A stretch of 64,000 nt of DNA from Sinotaia quadrata (Eukaryota; Mollusca; Gastropoda; Architaenioglossa; Viviparidae): the NCBI GenBank assembly GCA_028829895.1, contig CM054179.1, positions 36,146,617 to 36,210,616 on the forward strand, written 5' to 3'. Positions 11,640 through 23,046 of this stretch are shown in pieces (the first letter of the stretch is position 1; the number at the start of each line of letters is the position of its first letter). The notes beneath the pieces were generated by a model that had not been told where the DNA came from, did not search any database, and saw only the letters and a list, made by a program, of their open reading frames with translations. A program made the translations under genes and the position numbers.

Positions 11640-11985
11640 CATTCTTAGTTTCACAGATAAGATTGGGTCTGTGATTAAAGCAAATCTGGTTTCAGAGCTA
11701 ACAATAGCTTTATGACGAAAGGACTCCTAACTTCATAGCTGTCTTTAGGATTAATCTTTCTTAGTTCATAGCGAAGATTGTTTTACAATTAAAGAACCCC
11801 TAGTTCACAGCGAAGATTGTTTTACAATTAAAGAACCCCTAGTTCACAGCGAAGATTGTTTTACAATTAAAGAACCCCTAGTTCACAGCGAAGATTGTTT
11901 TACAATTAACTAGCTCCTAGTTTCAAGCTAAAATTATTCTATGGCTCAAGACCTAGTTTCAAAGCAAGGATTGTTTTATAGTTTC
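11640..11985. repeat. 39-bp minisatellite with young core
   Basis: AGTTCACAGCGAAGATTG recurs at 11763, 11802, 11841 and 11880 (39-bp steps). These central copies are almost identical, while units on both sides are strongly diverged (AGTTTCAAAGCAAGGATTG). Confidence 0.93.
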
Positions 11986-12015
11986 ACACAAGCTGGCGTA
12001 TGACCATATCACTCC

Positions 12016-12134
12016 AAATGTAACAGCTAAGATGGTTTATGGTGAATGAACACTGAAAAATAAACTAGTTGTAAATGTAACAGCTAAGATGGTTTATGAT
12101 GAATAAACGCTGAAAAATAAACTAGTTGTAAATG
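12016..12134. repeat. 57-bp direct duplication
   Basis: AAATGTAACAGCTAAGATGG occurs at 12016 and 12073, and a truncated third start is at 12130. Confidence 0.95.
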
Positions 12135-12190
12135 GTAAGGAGCTTTAAAACCTTAAATCTGTAGAAAACTTGAAAAATGTTATGGTGTTC

Positions 12191-12210
12191 CATCCATCCA
12201 TCCATCCACC
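12191..12210. repeat. Short (CATC)n
   Basis: About five CATC/CCAT units. Confidence 0.9.
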
Positions 12211-12229
12211 CAAGAAAAAGCATTATTGG

Positions 12230-12880
12230 TGTTACTTTTATAAAATAAATACTTTCTTCTTATTATTTTCGGGTAAGACCTATTCAGTTTCTAAATATTA
12301 CTTTGAGGTAAAAATGTTCCGTATCTCAATATTACCTTTATTAGGAAGTAGTCAAGTGTTTTTTTAAGTTTTAGGTGTGAAATTGACTGGTCTTTAGAAT
12401 TACCCCATAATAAATAAAAAAAGAGTATTTAAGAAATAGTTCTTTGATATTATTATTATTTATGTCAGAAAGAGTTGGTTCATTCATATTACATTTTATG
12501 TATGAAATAGTCAGGTTCTTAAAAATACCTTTTGTTAAAAAAAATAGTCATTAGGCTAATATTACCGAAAGGTAAATGTACTTATTTCCTGTTATTATAC
12601 ATTTCGTGATAAGTGTAAGTTGTATTACACTGTAACATTGTAGGTTGGAAATAATCCGTTCTCTTAATTGATCAGTTCTTTAATGTTGTGTTGATATTGT
12701 TACAATTAACAATTATTCAGCGAAAAAATTATCTTAAGAAAAAATATTTAAACTCTAAATTAGTTTTATAACGTTACTTTTAAAGAATGATATATGTATT
12801 TCTATAATAATGTCTATTATGTGTAAAATAGTCATTGCTGTAACACAAACATTCATGTGAGAAATAATCATTGTCTATCT
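12230..12880. repeat. Highly decayed AT-rich repeat region
   Basis: Motifs such as TATTACYTTTATTAGG, GAAATAGTCA and TATGT(A/C)AGAAA recur irregularly about every 60-70 bp. It reads like the remains of an old array, but copies are too diverged for boundaries. Confidence 0.45.
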
Positions 12881-12908
12881 GAGTTTGATGAAAAAAGCAA
12901 AATTAACT

Positions 12909-13163
12909 GTACACTGAATTAGAAAAGAGTCTCATTGACAAATATTTACAGTAGACTCAATTAGAAAAGAGTCTCATTGACAAATATTTACAGTAGACTC
13001 AATTAGAAAAGAGTCTCATTGACAAATATTTACAGTAGACTCAATTAGAAAAGAGTCTCATTGACAAATATTTACAGTAGACTCAATTAGAAAAAGAGTC
13101 TAATTGACAAATATTTACAGTAGACTCAATTAGAAAAAGAGTCTAATTGACAAATATTAATTT
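12909..13163. repeat. 42-bp minisatellite (6 copies)
   Basis: AGAAAAGAGTCTCATTGAC recurs at 12921, 12963, 13005, 13047 and 13089 (42 bp), then at 13132 (43 bp after a one-base A insertion). The last two units share the variants AAAAAGAG and TAATTG. Confidence 0.97.
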
Positions 13164-13424
13164 GTCTATCGGATGTATATCACCGAAAAGTGCCAAAACC
13201 CCGTTAGGCATTCTAATAGTTATATGGCAAGGCTTTATAACGCGTCTTTTGCTGAATGGGGTTGCAATTAATAAAAATATATTGTGACCTCTTGACATCT
13301 TTCAAATAAACGTGTGTAAACTTAGTTTTGGTCTTTCACACGAACACAATGATTAGCGTGTACACATTCGTCAATGGATTTGCGTTATATGCTTCATTTC
13401 GCGCACTCTTACAAGACTGTCACA
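13164..13424. other. Single-copy spacer
   Basis: No feature seen. Confidence 0.5.
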
Positions 13425-13640
13425 GCATAAATAGGTTATAAAAATATAGATACGTATTTACGTATCTTTGCTTGCCACAACTAGGTTGGAATTATATATC
13501 GATAGATAGATAGGTACATAAAGAGATGGATAGATAGTAGATAGATAGATAATTGTATTACTATCAATCACTGCATAAATAGTTATATAAATATAGATAT
13601 GTATCTTTGCTTGCCACAACTAGGCTGGAATATATATATT
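13425..13640. repeat. ~148-bp spaced duplication with GATA tract between
   Basis: GCATAAATAG...TATCTTTGCTTGCCACAAC occurs from 13425 and again from 13573. A GATA-rich tract (13500-13552) lies in the first interval. Confidence 0.85.
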
Positions 13641-13678
13641 TGTTTGCCGCAATAAAGCCGGGCAAAAAAATATATATA

Positions 13679-13855
13679 TCGATCGATAGATACATAGATA
13701 GATAGTTAGATAGATAGATAAATAGATAGATAGACAGAGAGATAAATAGATAGATAGTACGAATAGATAGATAGACAGACAAATAAATAGATATATAGTA
13801 CGAATAAGTAGATAGACAGATAGATAAACAGATAGATAGTACAGATAGATAGATG
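13679..13855. repeat. Imperfect (GATA)n microsatellite
   Basis: Mostly GATA units with GACA, GTAC and AATA interruptions. A shorter relative is at 13500-13552. Open frames rich in Y, L and S over this area are repeat artefacts. Confidence 0.95.
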
Positions 13856-13976
13856 TAGTATGGAGTCCATGAGTGGATAGACAGCAAATAAAATAATAAT
13901 ATGGACGAATGGAAGTAGCAAGAAAAAAGATTTAAATATCAAGTAATAACTACGATTAGTAAATATTATAGAAGTT

Positions 13977-14284
13977 GCAAGTAGAATGTAGGTACATAGC
14001 AAGTAGTAGACGGGTACATAGCAAGTAGTAGACGGGTACATAGCAAGTAGTAGACGGGTACATAGCAAGTAGTAGACGGGTACATAGCAAGTAGAATGTA
14101 GGTACATAGCAAGTAGTAGACGGGTACATAGCAAGTAGAATGTAGGTACATAGCAAGTAGTAGACGGGTACATAGCAAGTAGAATGTAGGTACATAGCAA
14201 GTAGTAGACGGATACATAGCAAGTAGTAGACGGATACATAGCAAGTAGTAGACGGGTAGATAGCAAGTAGTAGATAGGGACATA
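13977..14284. repeat. 22-bp minisatellite with two interspersed unit types
   Basis: Exactly 14 units of 22 bp. Type A contains AGTAGACGGGTACAT and type B contains AGAATGTAGGTACAT after a shared GCAAGT. Reading left to right the order is B A A A A B A B A B A A A A; the last four A units each carry extra substitutions. This is a readable variant-repeat code. Confidence 0.97.
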
Positions 14285-15070
14285 TTATATAGGAAATAGG
14301 GCGTGGAATGAGTAATTAGAAAGTTGCAAGTAGTACACGGACCTAGTAAAGAGTAAGTTGTCTACAGATGTATGAAGTAGTAAATAAACGACAGAAACAC
14401 GATGTAGTAAGTATATAGAATATGATGCAGGAAATACAAAGTAGTACATGGAATTAATAAATAACAAGTTGCAAACAAAGCATAAGTTGTAAGTTGTGTA
14501 TTGAAGTAGCGAGCAGCAAGTATCAGTATGTATAAGCAGTATGTTGTATTATATAATAAACAATATTAAGAAGCAATAGCATTAAGTAGTATGTAGCTGT
14601 AGACATTAAGTAGTAATTATGAAAGCATGAAGGAATAAGAAGTAAATATAGATGAAAATAATGTAATAAAATGTAAACACCCAGGAACTAGTCCTACATG
14701 GGGTTATGGTCAAAGTGTCTTAGGATCAAATGTAAGATTACGTCACTTTGCATATTAAATGCATTTTAAAAAATAATTTATCAAAGAATATTGCTTAATA
14801 TACCACTTAATGAGTCATTTTGTAAATAAAATTTTTCCAAGAATATATCTTTTGACTGAATAAGGACTGAATTAGTTATTTTACAATTTGTCCAAGAAGA
14901 GGTTTTAATCTATCAGTTACAAATTTTGTATCTGAAATTCGAATCACTTGATATTTTTCAGAATGTAAATTGTTGTTGATATGTGTGGGGCGCCATACAA
15001 GTTTGCTTGCTAAATAGGAATACCTAGAACACTTGCCGTATGAAAGCAATTTAATGAGGAATGTAATACT
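14285..15070. other. Cryptically simple spacer (AAGTAG-rich), then single-copy
   Basis: To about 14660 the words AAGTAGT, GTAAGTTG and AGTAGTA recur without a fixed period, probably decayed relatives of the 22-bp array. The remainder is plain AT-rich DNA. Confidence 0.5.
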
Positions 15071-15192
15071 TTGTTAGGAATACGTTTGATAGCAATACGT
15101 TTGTTAGGAATACGTTTGATAGCAATACGTTTGTTAGGAATACGTTTGATAGCAATACGTTTGTTAGGAATACGTTTGATAGCAATACGTTT
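15071..15192. repeat. 30-bp array made of two 15-bp halves (4 copies)
   Basis: TTGTTAGGAATACGT alternates with TTGATAGCAATACGT. The dimer starts at 15071, 15101, 15131 and 15161 and is essentially perfect. Confidence 0.98.
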
Positions 15193-15465
15193 TCTGTGCC
15201 GAAAGAAGGTGAACAGTGGTATTAGCATGGCTCAGAGTTATGAGAAGAAGCACAAGCAAGTTAAATTTGGCTTCACCTAATATGAAAGATGCTGCGATTC
15301 ATTATCAGTTGGCTTCAGTGTAAAAATGAAAGTAACAGAAAGAAGAATTAACGGGATAACGTGTAGTAAGGTACAGTTTGAAGCGGGTGGGACCGATGAG
15401 AAAAGAGGCAACAACCAATGAGAGACTGAGTTAAATGAGACAGCGGTGAAACCATTGAAGTCAGA
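15193..15465. other. Short purine-biased spacer
   Basis: No repeat or gene recognised. Confidence 0.45.
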
Positions 15466-15990
15466 AAAGATAGAAAAGAGGCTAGACTAGCTGTGAGGTA
15501 CAAGAGGTTAGTGTGGATGGTAAAGAGGCTAGACTAGCTCCGAGGTACAAGAGGTTAGTGTGGATAGAAAAGACGCGAGACTAGCTCCGAGGTACATGAG
15601 GTTAGAGTGCATAGAAAAGTCGCTAGATTAGGTTTGATGTACAAGAAGTTAGAATAGGTAGAAAAGAGGCTGGACTAGGTCCGATGTACAAGAAGTTAGA
15701 ATAGGTAGAAAAGAGGCTGGACTAGGTCCGATGTACAAGAGGCTAAAACAGATAAATAAGAGGCTAGGATCAACGATGGTCGGGACCGACATCAAAAGGC
15801 TAATCGACAGAGATAGCAAAGAGGCTAGGAATGAAAAAAATCCATACAAAGATTGAATAGAAAGATGCTAGTTCCGAGAAGAAAGAGCCTAGGATCGATG
15901 AGGAAAGGCTAAAGAGATAACAAAGAGGTTCAGGCTGATGAAAAGTGGCTAAAGAGAAAGCAAAGAGGATAGGGCCGATGAAAAAAAGGC
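15466..15990. repeat. 47-48-bp purine-rich minisatellite, decaying rightward
   Basis: Units contain AAAAGAGGCTAGACTAG, CCGAGGTACAAGAGGTTAG and GAATAGGTAG. Clear copies start at 15481, 15528 and 15575 and continue to about 15760. Beyond that only AAAGAGGCTAGG-like words persist. Confidence 0.9.
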
Positions 15991-16788
15991 TTGCATCAAA
16001 AAGAACAAAATCTATAACGAACCATTTACTGGCGGCATAAGATTTCTGAGTAATGATTAAGCTGCAGTTTTCCTGTGTCTCATCTATATTTTCCCCATAT
16101 CCTCCCAGCCACCCACCCTTATCAAAGTTATTTACATTTTGTACTGAAGGGATTTAAACCTATTACACACTGTTATGACAGTAATCTATGCGCGCGCTTT
16201 ATTTTACAAGGAAATTAACTTTTTCAGCCTCACCTCTTCTTTTAGACAGAACAAAGAAATAAAATGCCATTTCCTACTGTCTGTGAATAACTTATTGACG
16301 ATTCGGGTAAGAACCTGCTTCAAATAGCGAAGTAAACGCTTTGACTTGTTGATAGCGCATATACAAACTTTAAGCTTTAATAAACTGTTGTTCTTTGAAG
16401 AGCGCAGTTAACTTACACACATTAATATACCCCTGTCAAACTTCATTCTATGACGTGTCATCTGGTAAGGGTGACAAGTGAAGTAGCTGTCGTTTGTGAA
16501 CTGTCACAAGTCGTTGTCTCAGTGACCTTGCTGTAGATTTAGGTTCCACTAGATTGAGTTGTAGGGGTAATGCTTAAGCAATATGTGCAGTTTATGGCGC
16601 TAGAGGAAATATTAAAATCTTTTTTGCGTCTATTTATGTTGCAGGAATAAATACTTGCTATGGACTCTACCAAATTTCATATTTTACATAAGTAATAACG
16701 CTTATGTACATCAATTTCAAATGAAAACATGCAAGATGCATACACAAATCACACACACAGACACATACAAACAGATATCCCACCATAT

Positions 16789-16792
<4 letters not shown>
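15991..16792. other. Single-copy spacer
   Basis: About 800 bp without an array. Short alternating GCGCGCG at about 16190. No gene recognised. Confidence 0.55.
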
Positions 16793-16850
<58 letters not shown>

Positions 16851-16952
16851 TGTATGAATATCTAATTAAACAGTTTTAACAATATATGATATGAAAATTA
16901 TACTGTAATACATTTGCTCGGTTGTCTTCTGATATTTATATAAACACATAAA

Positions 16953-17004
<52 letters not shown>
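16793..17004. repeat. Facing (GT)n and (CA)n microsatellites
   Basis: (GT)n covers 16793-16847 and (CA)n covers 16956-17004 on the same strand, so they are inverted copies of each other about 108 bp apart. Similarity of the inner flanks (TTTGTGTATGAATAT against ATATTTATATAAACACATAA) extends the imperfect palindrome. The whole could fold as a long hairpin or form Z-DNA. Confidence 0.95.
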
Positions 17005-17005
<1 letters not shown>

Positions 17006-17326
17006 TTACATATATTTGCGCGTACATATCAGACAGAATGCATGTCGTAATTATTTACACATTGAATTCAAACTGTAGATATACACTCATACATAAAACT
17101 GCTGTTCACGTGGTCGTAAGACTAGCACGATTGAAGTAACTTCGTCATGAGTTAAAGGCGCATGCTATTTTTTAATTTCATGTTCTATTTTTATTTTGTC
17201 GGTAGCCGCCTAAAGTGTCAAATACTGGACTAAAGTGTCTACAGCTAACATAAGAATTTTATCCACATGCACCTTGCTACGTCTCTCAAGTCGCAAGCGT
17301 TTAATTTCAGTTTAACGTGCGCGGCA
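17005..17326. other. Single-copy spacer
   Basis: No gene or array; the first 30 bp are decayed CA-like sequence. Confidence 0.5.
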
Positions 17327-17645
17327 GTGCTACAAAGCATTGCACTTCCCTACACCCAAACACTGGCTTGAAAATAACAAAACAGCTCCATGCTTAGTAA
17401 ATTACAGCTCAACACTAATTTGTAAAGTGCTACAAAGCATTGCACTGACCTACACCCAAACACTGGCTTGAAAATAACAAAACAGCTCCATGCTTAGTAA
17501 ATTACAGCTCAACACTAATTTGTAAAGTGCTACAAAGCATTGCACTGACCTACACCCAAATACTGGCTTGAAAATAACAAAACAGCTCCACGCTTAGTAA
17601 ATTACAGCTCAACACTAATTTGTAAAGTGCTACAAAGCACTGCGC
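17327..17645. repeat. 100-bp tandem array (3 copies plus partial)
   Basis: GTGCTACAAAGCATTGCAC starts at 17327, 17427 and 17527, with a partial at 17627. Copies differ at only a few bases. Confidence 0.97.
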
Positions 17646-17920
17646 GTTATTTAACATACAGAAGAAATGGATCTATTAAATATCTAGAAAAGACGAGACT
17701 TATTATCAATGACTAGCTATCTTTACAAAAAGTTTGAATGAAACATGAAATAACAGCTGTACATCTCTAAGAAAGTAAACGAAACATTAAATGACAACCT
17801 TTTGTCACGAGAAAGTAATTTCTAGCGAGTTAGTTTACTTCTGGGTAGAAAGTGACAGGGACACTTTCTAATTGCACTTTATGGCTACCGTCAATAAACT
17901 TGTGCGCTTGTTCTCTTGGC

Positions 17921-18232
17921 ATTTCTTACTGCTAGCAGTGTTTGGAGACCTGTTTTATCTTGTTATTTATTTCTTACTGCTAGGAGTGTTTGGAGACCTG
18001 TTTTATCTTGTTATTTATTTCTTACTGCTAGGAGTGTTGGAGACCTGTTTTATCTTGTTATTTATTTCTTACTGCTAGGAGTGTTTGGAGACCTGTTTTA
18101 TCTTGTTATTTATTTCTTACTGCTAGGAGTGTTTGGAGACCTGTTTTATCTTGTTATTTATTTCTTACTGCTAGGAGTGTTTGGAGACCTGTTTTATCAT
18201 GTTATTTATTTCTTACTGCTAGGAGTATTTAG
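17921..18232. repeat. 48-bp minisatellite with one 47-bp unit
   Basis: ATTTCTTACTGCTAG starts at 17921, 17969, 18017, 18064, 18112, 18160 and 18208. The third interval is 47 bp because one T is missing in GTGTTTGGAGACC. A 126-residue hydrophobic frame spans the array, but the one-base deletion shifts phase inside it and it stays open only because other phases are open too. That argues against a protein. Confidence 0.97.
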
Positions 18233-18618
18233 AAAATTATTTAGTTGGATGATTTCAAAGATGAACAAGTTCATTCGTGGAGGGTTTACTAAATAATATC
18301 TGATGGACAGCCATAAAACATAAATCAAGAATAACTTCTACTGCATTATAAATGTTATTAGCATGTAATATAAAGCTTTAAAGAATACGAGAAGTTACTA
18401 TCGTACAAAGATAATACATCTTTAGTCAATTCCCGAAAAAGTATAGTTCTAAAATTTATCATATGAATTTCTCTTTTGGCTAGAGGTGAACTTTAAGTTC
18501 CCAGTGAATATGTTTTTGGAATTTTTAACAGTTACCTCTCATTGTTGATGTTTGGACATTAACCAAATTCTTAACGTAAGGATTTAACAGAATAGTATCA
18601 ATGGTAGACTTGTGCGGA
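18233..18618. other. Single-copy AT-rich spacer
   Basis: No feature recognised. Confidence 0.5.
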
Positions 18619-19115
18619 TTTGTATTACATTCAATAAATACAAAAGAACACACACACACGCGCGCGCGCATACACACATGCAAACAAGTATCCCCCCATA
18701 TTAGGAGACATATTATCATTAGGCAATCTAAAACAACATATATATTGCTGTCATAGTGTCATACATTAATAATATATAATATTTGTATTACATTCAATAA
18801 GTACAATAGAACACACACGTATGCATGCACACACATACAAACATGTGTGTCCACACCCACATGTAAGTAGACATGTTAACATTAGGCAGCCTTAAACACA
18901 TATATATTGCTGTCACAGTGTCATATATTAATAATATTTATATTATTTTCAATTAAATACACACACACAAACAAACAAGTGCTCCCCCACCCCACCCCAT
19001 ATTAGTATACATATTAGCATATTAGGCAGTCTAAAACAGCGAATATATTACTGTCACAGTGTCATACATTAATAATATATAATATTTGTATTACATTCAA
19101 TAAATATAGTAGAAC
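18619..19115. repeat. ~150-163-bp tandem array with CA/CG segment in each unit
   Basis: TTTGTATTACATTCAATAA or its variant starts at 18619, 18782, 18937 and 19085. Each unit then has an AC-rich run, a C-rich run, a TTAGGCAGYCTAAAAC segment and a CTGTCAYAGTGTCATA segment. In the first unit the AC run contains a pure CG stretch (about 18648-18682). Confidence 0.9.
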
Positions 19116-19380
19116 ACACACACAGAGTCATATATAACTTACATTTATATTCTTATAATGCACACATACATCCACAAACAGGCATACACATATAGACATA
19201 TACCAACTCATACGCAAATTATTTTAGTTTTCTTTTTGCTGTTATATAGATGGGTATATTTTTACTGATAATATGTTGTTTTCTGATAATAAATGTAATA
19301 TATGTTTGTTAGTTAATAAGATATGTATTTACTTATAACACATTTTTTTTGCTGATAATGTATATGTGAAAACTCCTTGT
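19116..19380. other. AT-rich spacer
   Basis: TA-rich with scattered CA words. No gene recognised. Confidence 0.5.
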
Positions 19381-19387
19381 ATGACTA

Positions 19388-19998
19388 TTAGCACTACGTG
19401 AAAACTCCTATTTTGTTTTGCAGAGGATTTTAAAATTTGTATTACTATTAGTATTACCTGAAAACTATTATTTATTTTGTAGAGGATTTAAAAATGTGTA
19501 TGACTATTTGACTACGAAAAAACACCTATTTTATTTTGTAGATTTTAAAATTTGTATGACTATTTGCACTACGAGAAAACACCTATTTTATTTTGTAGAG
19601 GATTTTAAAATTTGTATGATTATTTGCACTACGAGAAAACACCTATTTTATTTTGTAGAGGATTTTAAAATTTGTATGATTATTTGCACTACGGGAAAAC
19701 ACCTATTTTATTTTGTAGAGGATTTTAAAATTTGTAGATTATTTGCACTACGAGAAAACACCTATTTTATTTTGAGGAGGATTTTAAAATTTGTAGATTA
19801 TTTGCACTACGAGAAAACACATATTTTATTTTGTAGAGGATTTTAAAATTTGTAGATTATTTGCACTACGAGAAAACACCTATTTTATTTTGTAGAGGAT
19901 TTTAAAATTTGTAGATTATTTGCACTACGAGAAAACACCTACTTTATTTTGTAGAGGATTTTAAAATTTGTAGATTATTTGCACTACGAGAAAACTAT
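19388..19998. repeat. 59-60-bp minisatellite (about 10 copies)
   Basis: GAGGATTTTAAAATTTGTA recurs with 59-60-bp spacing (for example 19598, 19658, 19718, 19777, 19836, 19895, 19954). Each unit includes GCACTACGAGAAAACACC. The first three units are diverged, and one lacks the GAGG word. Confidence 0.96.
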
Positions 19999-21025
19999 AA
20001 TGGAAAATCTCGTACTCGAGGTAAGGTCCAAGCACTGCTTTCTGCATGACTGCTTTTCTTAAAGAATTATTGATCGAATTTAAACTGACGGCCGATTAAA
20101 AATGATGACGAACAAGAGGATGTTGCCGAACTTTCCATGTTATACTGTGAACACGTCGATCACAGACAGATATCATGACCCAATTTAAACAGGTACACCA
20201 AATCCTCATTTAAAGAATCAAAAACCATGCAAACATTGCAATATTTTTGAAAAGTACACCATGAAAAGAAAAGACAGAAGGATAATCAGAACAATAATCA
20301 TTTAAAGCGAACTCATCATTGCGAGACACACGAAAACACGCTATCCCACCGTTCGATATATATGTATATATTGCAAACAGCTTTAAGGAATGAGATTTTA
20401 CGTGAAAATGAACACCAAAACTTATGAAGATGCAATGGCAATGACAGGTATGCACTTTGCTCTTATGGCATGATGTCATCCCGAAGAGAATGGAAAGTAT
20501 GTGATTTTTAAGTGAAAATAAACTTCTCGAGTCCGTCTGTGACAACGATGAATTAATTTATCCAATTTCGGGGACACTGCTGGCTGGCGATCTTATTAAT
20601 TACCTCAGGAAGCTGGTTACCCGAATGACCGAGAAGCAACGCGACACTCCCCTTATCAATCACCGCATTAAACGCATCACACAATCACCGCATTAAAAGC
20701 ATTCCATAGCTTAAATTGGCATTTCAGAAAGAACCAGGTAAGGGTCGCATCCTGAGAATGCTTGCGCGCATTATGCGTGGCGGTTTTCTTGAGTGTCTTT
20801 GCTGTCTTGCAAATCGTGTACGCATGGCCACAGCACGGAACGAGCTGGAATCCAGAATCAACGGCAAACGCAGCAATCAATGAGAGAGCAATGTAAAAGG
20901 CCAGATATCTAACACAGGGAATCCACAAACAAACAAGGCTAAAATGGAAATGCTAGAAAGTCGAACTATGGCAAGAACCGCGTTATTGCTTGACCATCTT
21001 CCTTGTTCTCTCCGGAGACGTGCGT
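19999..21025. other. Single-copy DNA, relatively GC-balanced
   Basis: About 1 kb. A 25-bp duplication (CAATCACCGCATTAAA at 20657 and 20682) is the only repeat. Minus-strand frames of 111 and 83 residues (20210-20545, 20677-20928) have no recognisable domain; I do not call them. Confidence 0.5.
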
Positions 21026-21141
21026 CGAAGTGCTCGAAGTGCTCGAAGTGCTAGAAGTGCTAGAAGTGCTACAAGTGCTACAAGTGCTACAAGTGCTAGA
21101 AGTGCTACAAGTGCTCGAAGTGCTAGAAGTGCTCGAAGTGC
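21026..21141. repeat. 9-bp repeat (AAGTGCTNG)n
   Basis: About 13 units of AAGTGCT followed by CG, AG or AC. On the + strand one frame reads Arg/Thr-Ser-Ala repeats, but the surrounding frame has no other support. Confidence 0.97.
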
Positions 21142-21289
21142 TCAGACACCTGTCGCAACCTCATGCTCTATAGCGCGTTCTGTTCTTCACTATGTACGCG
21201 GGGAAGAAATAGTTAAAGTTGACTTTCGCGTGGTGTGACGATTTTAAATCTTATAATTTTTTAAAATTCTTTTTCTTCTTACGTTTCTT

Positions 21290-21680
21290 TTTCATCTTTA
21301 TTATCCTGCCTTTTGTTATCATACCTAGTTAGTTTTCAGAAAGGCGTGACTCATAAACTAGCGGTTTCTTTAACATCTTTATAATGTTGCTTTATTTTAA
21401 AAACCGAGTTAGTTATAAGAAAGGCGTGACTCACAAACTAGTGATTTGTTTTTAATCTTTATTGATTTGCTTTTGTTTTTGTACTGAGTTTTCAGAAAAG
21501 AGTGACTCACAATTTAGCGGTTTCTTTTTCATCTTTATTGTATTGCTTTTATTTTGAGTTAGTTTTCATAATGGCGTGACTTACAATCTAGCGGTTTCTT
21601 TTTTTAATCTTTATTATCTTGCTTTTGCTTTTGTACCGAATTAATTTTAAGAAATGCGTGACTCACAAACTAGCAGTTAA
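21290..21680. repeat. ~74-81-bp degenerate tandem array (5 copies)
   Basis: GGCGTGACTCAYAAACTAG, then a T-rich segment with ATCTTTATT and TTGCTTT, then GAGTTAGTTTTCAGAAA. Copies lie around 21343, 21423, 21500, 21573 and 21654. Confidence 0.92.
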
Positions 21681-21904
21681 GAATGAGAAAATAATACTTC
21701 AAAGGAAAAATAGATTCCGGACTAATCGCTAGTGTCTATGTTCAAGAAAGTGTTTTCATATCTTTATTTTCTATTGCCTAGATTTAAATAAATTTAATTC
21801 ACCCCCACCCCTCTATCTTCACCACCACCACCACTACCCCCAAAAACAAAGAAAAACGAAAAGAAAGAAGTATAAGGGAAATTTTTTAATTTTAGCAGTG
21901 TTAC

Positions 21905-22027
21905 CAATACTAGTACAGAATACAGGAAAAACAATAATAGTCAACAGAAACAATAAAAACAGAAGCAATACTAGTACAGAATACAGGTAAAGCACTTATA
22001 GTTAACAGAAACACTAGCAATAGAGAA
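21905..22027. repeat. 61-bp direct duplication
   Basis: CAATACTAGTACAGAATACA occurs at 21905 and 21966 followed by similar AC-rich sequence. A C-rich CAC repeat lies just upstream at 21800-21840. Confidence 0.88.
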
Positions 22028-22091
22028 TACAAATTAAAGTTAATAGTAGCAAAATATAAATAAAAGCCGCTATAAATTTATTTTCAAAAAT

Positions 22092-22328
22092 AGGAAATAT
22101 GATCTCAAATATATTAAATTAAAATAGGAAATATGATCTCAAATATATTAAATTAAAAGAGGAAATATGATCTCAAATATATTAAATTAAAATAGAAAAT
22201 ATGATCTCAAATATATTAAATTAAAATAGGAAATATGATCTCAAATATAATAAATTAAAATAGGAAATATGATCTCAAATATATTAAATTAAAATAGGAA
22301 ATATGATCTCAAATATATTAAATTAAAA
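22092..22328. repeat. 34-bp AT-rich minisatellite (7 copies)
   Basis: GGAAATATGATCTCAAATAT starts at 22093, 22127, 22161, 22195 (variant AGAAAATATG), 22229, 22263 and 22297. Nearly perfect and clearly young. Confidence 0.98.
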
Positions 22329-22418
22329 TGAAAAGGAATTGTATCATCTAGACCTTGAAACAAGTAATGATCTGTAATTACGCCTTGATATTCTTTCGTT
22401 AAAATAATTAAATCAGCA

Positions 22419-22980
22419 CTACTGTTACAGCATATTACTGACATTTTACTACTGTTACAGCATATTACTGACATTTTACTACTGCTACAGCATATTACTG
22501 ACATTTTACTGCTGTTAAAACATATTACTGACAATAGTACTGCTGTTACAACAGATTACTGACATTTTACTGCTGTTACAACAGATTACTGACATTTTAC
22601 TGCTGTTACAACATATTACTGACAACATTTTACTGCTGTTACAACGTATTACAGATACAGAATACACTTTTACTGCTGCAACAACATATTACCGACATAG
22701 AACAGCATTTCACTGCTATAACAACATATTATCACTGTAGAAAATTTCACTCTTACAACAACATATTACCGACAACGAACAGTATTTCACTGCTGAAACG
22801 ACATTTTACTTACTTAGCAGAAAATTCATTGTTCTAACAACATACTTCTTACTTAGCAAAACGCTTCCCTGCTGCTATAACATGCTACTGACAGAACATT
22901 TCACTGCTATCACAACATGCTACTTCACAGAACACTTCAATTCTGTCAGAAATTGCTACTTAGCAGAACAATTAACTTCT
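22419..22980. repeat. 30-bp minisatellite decaying to the right
   Basis: Left copies (22419-22620) are regular 30-bp units with CTGTTACAGCATATTACTG and ACATTTTACT. To the right the spacing drifts to 35-50 bp and only words such as CACTGCTATAACAACATATT remain. Confidence 0.94.
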
Positions 22981-23046
22981 GTTTCTGTCTCGGGACGCTT
23001 AGGTTCTAAACTCTAGAAAGGTTTTAGTCTTTGCCTATGACATTCC

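Noticed and set aside
17916..18296. 126-residue hydrophobic frame resembling a repeated membrane protein
   Set aside because: It reads a 48-bp minisatellite. One unit lacks a single base, which shifts phase within the array; the frame survives only because other phases are also open.
20990..21238. Arg-Ser-Ala-rich frame
   Set aside because: Produced by a 9-bp repeat; not an SR protein, as flanks show no RRM or other domain.
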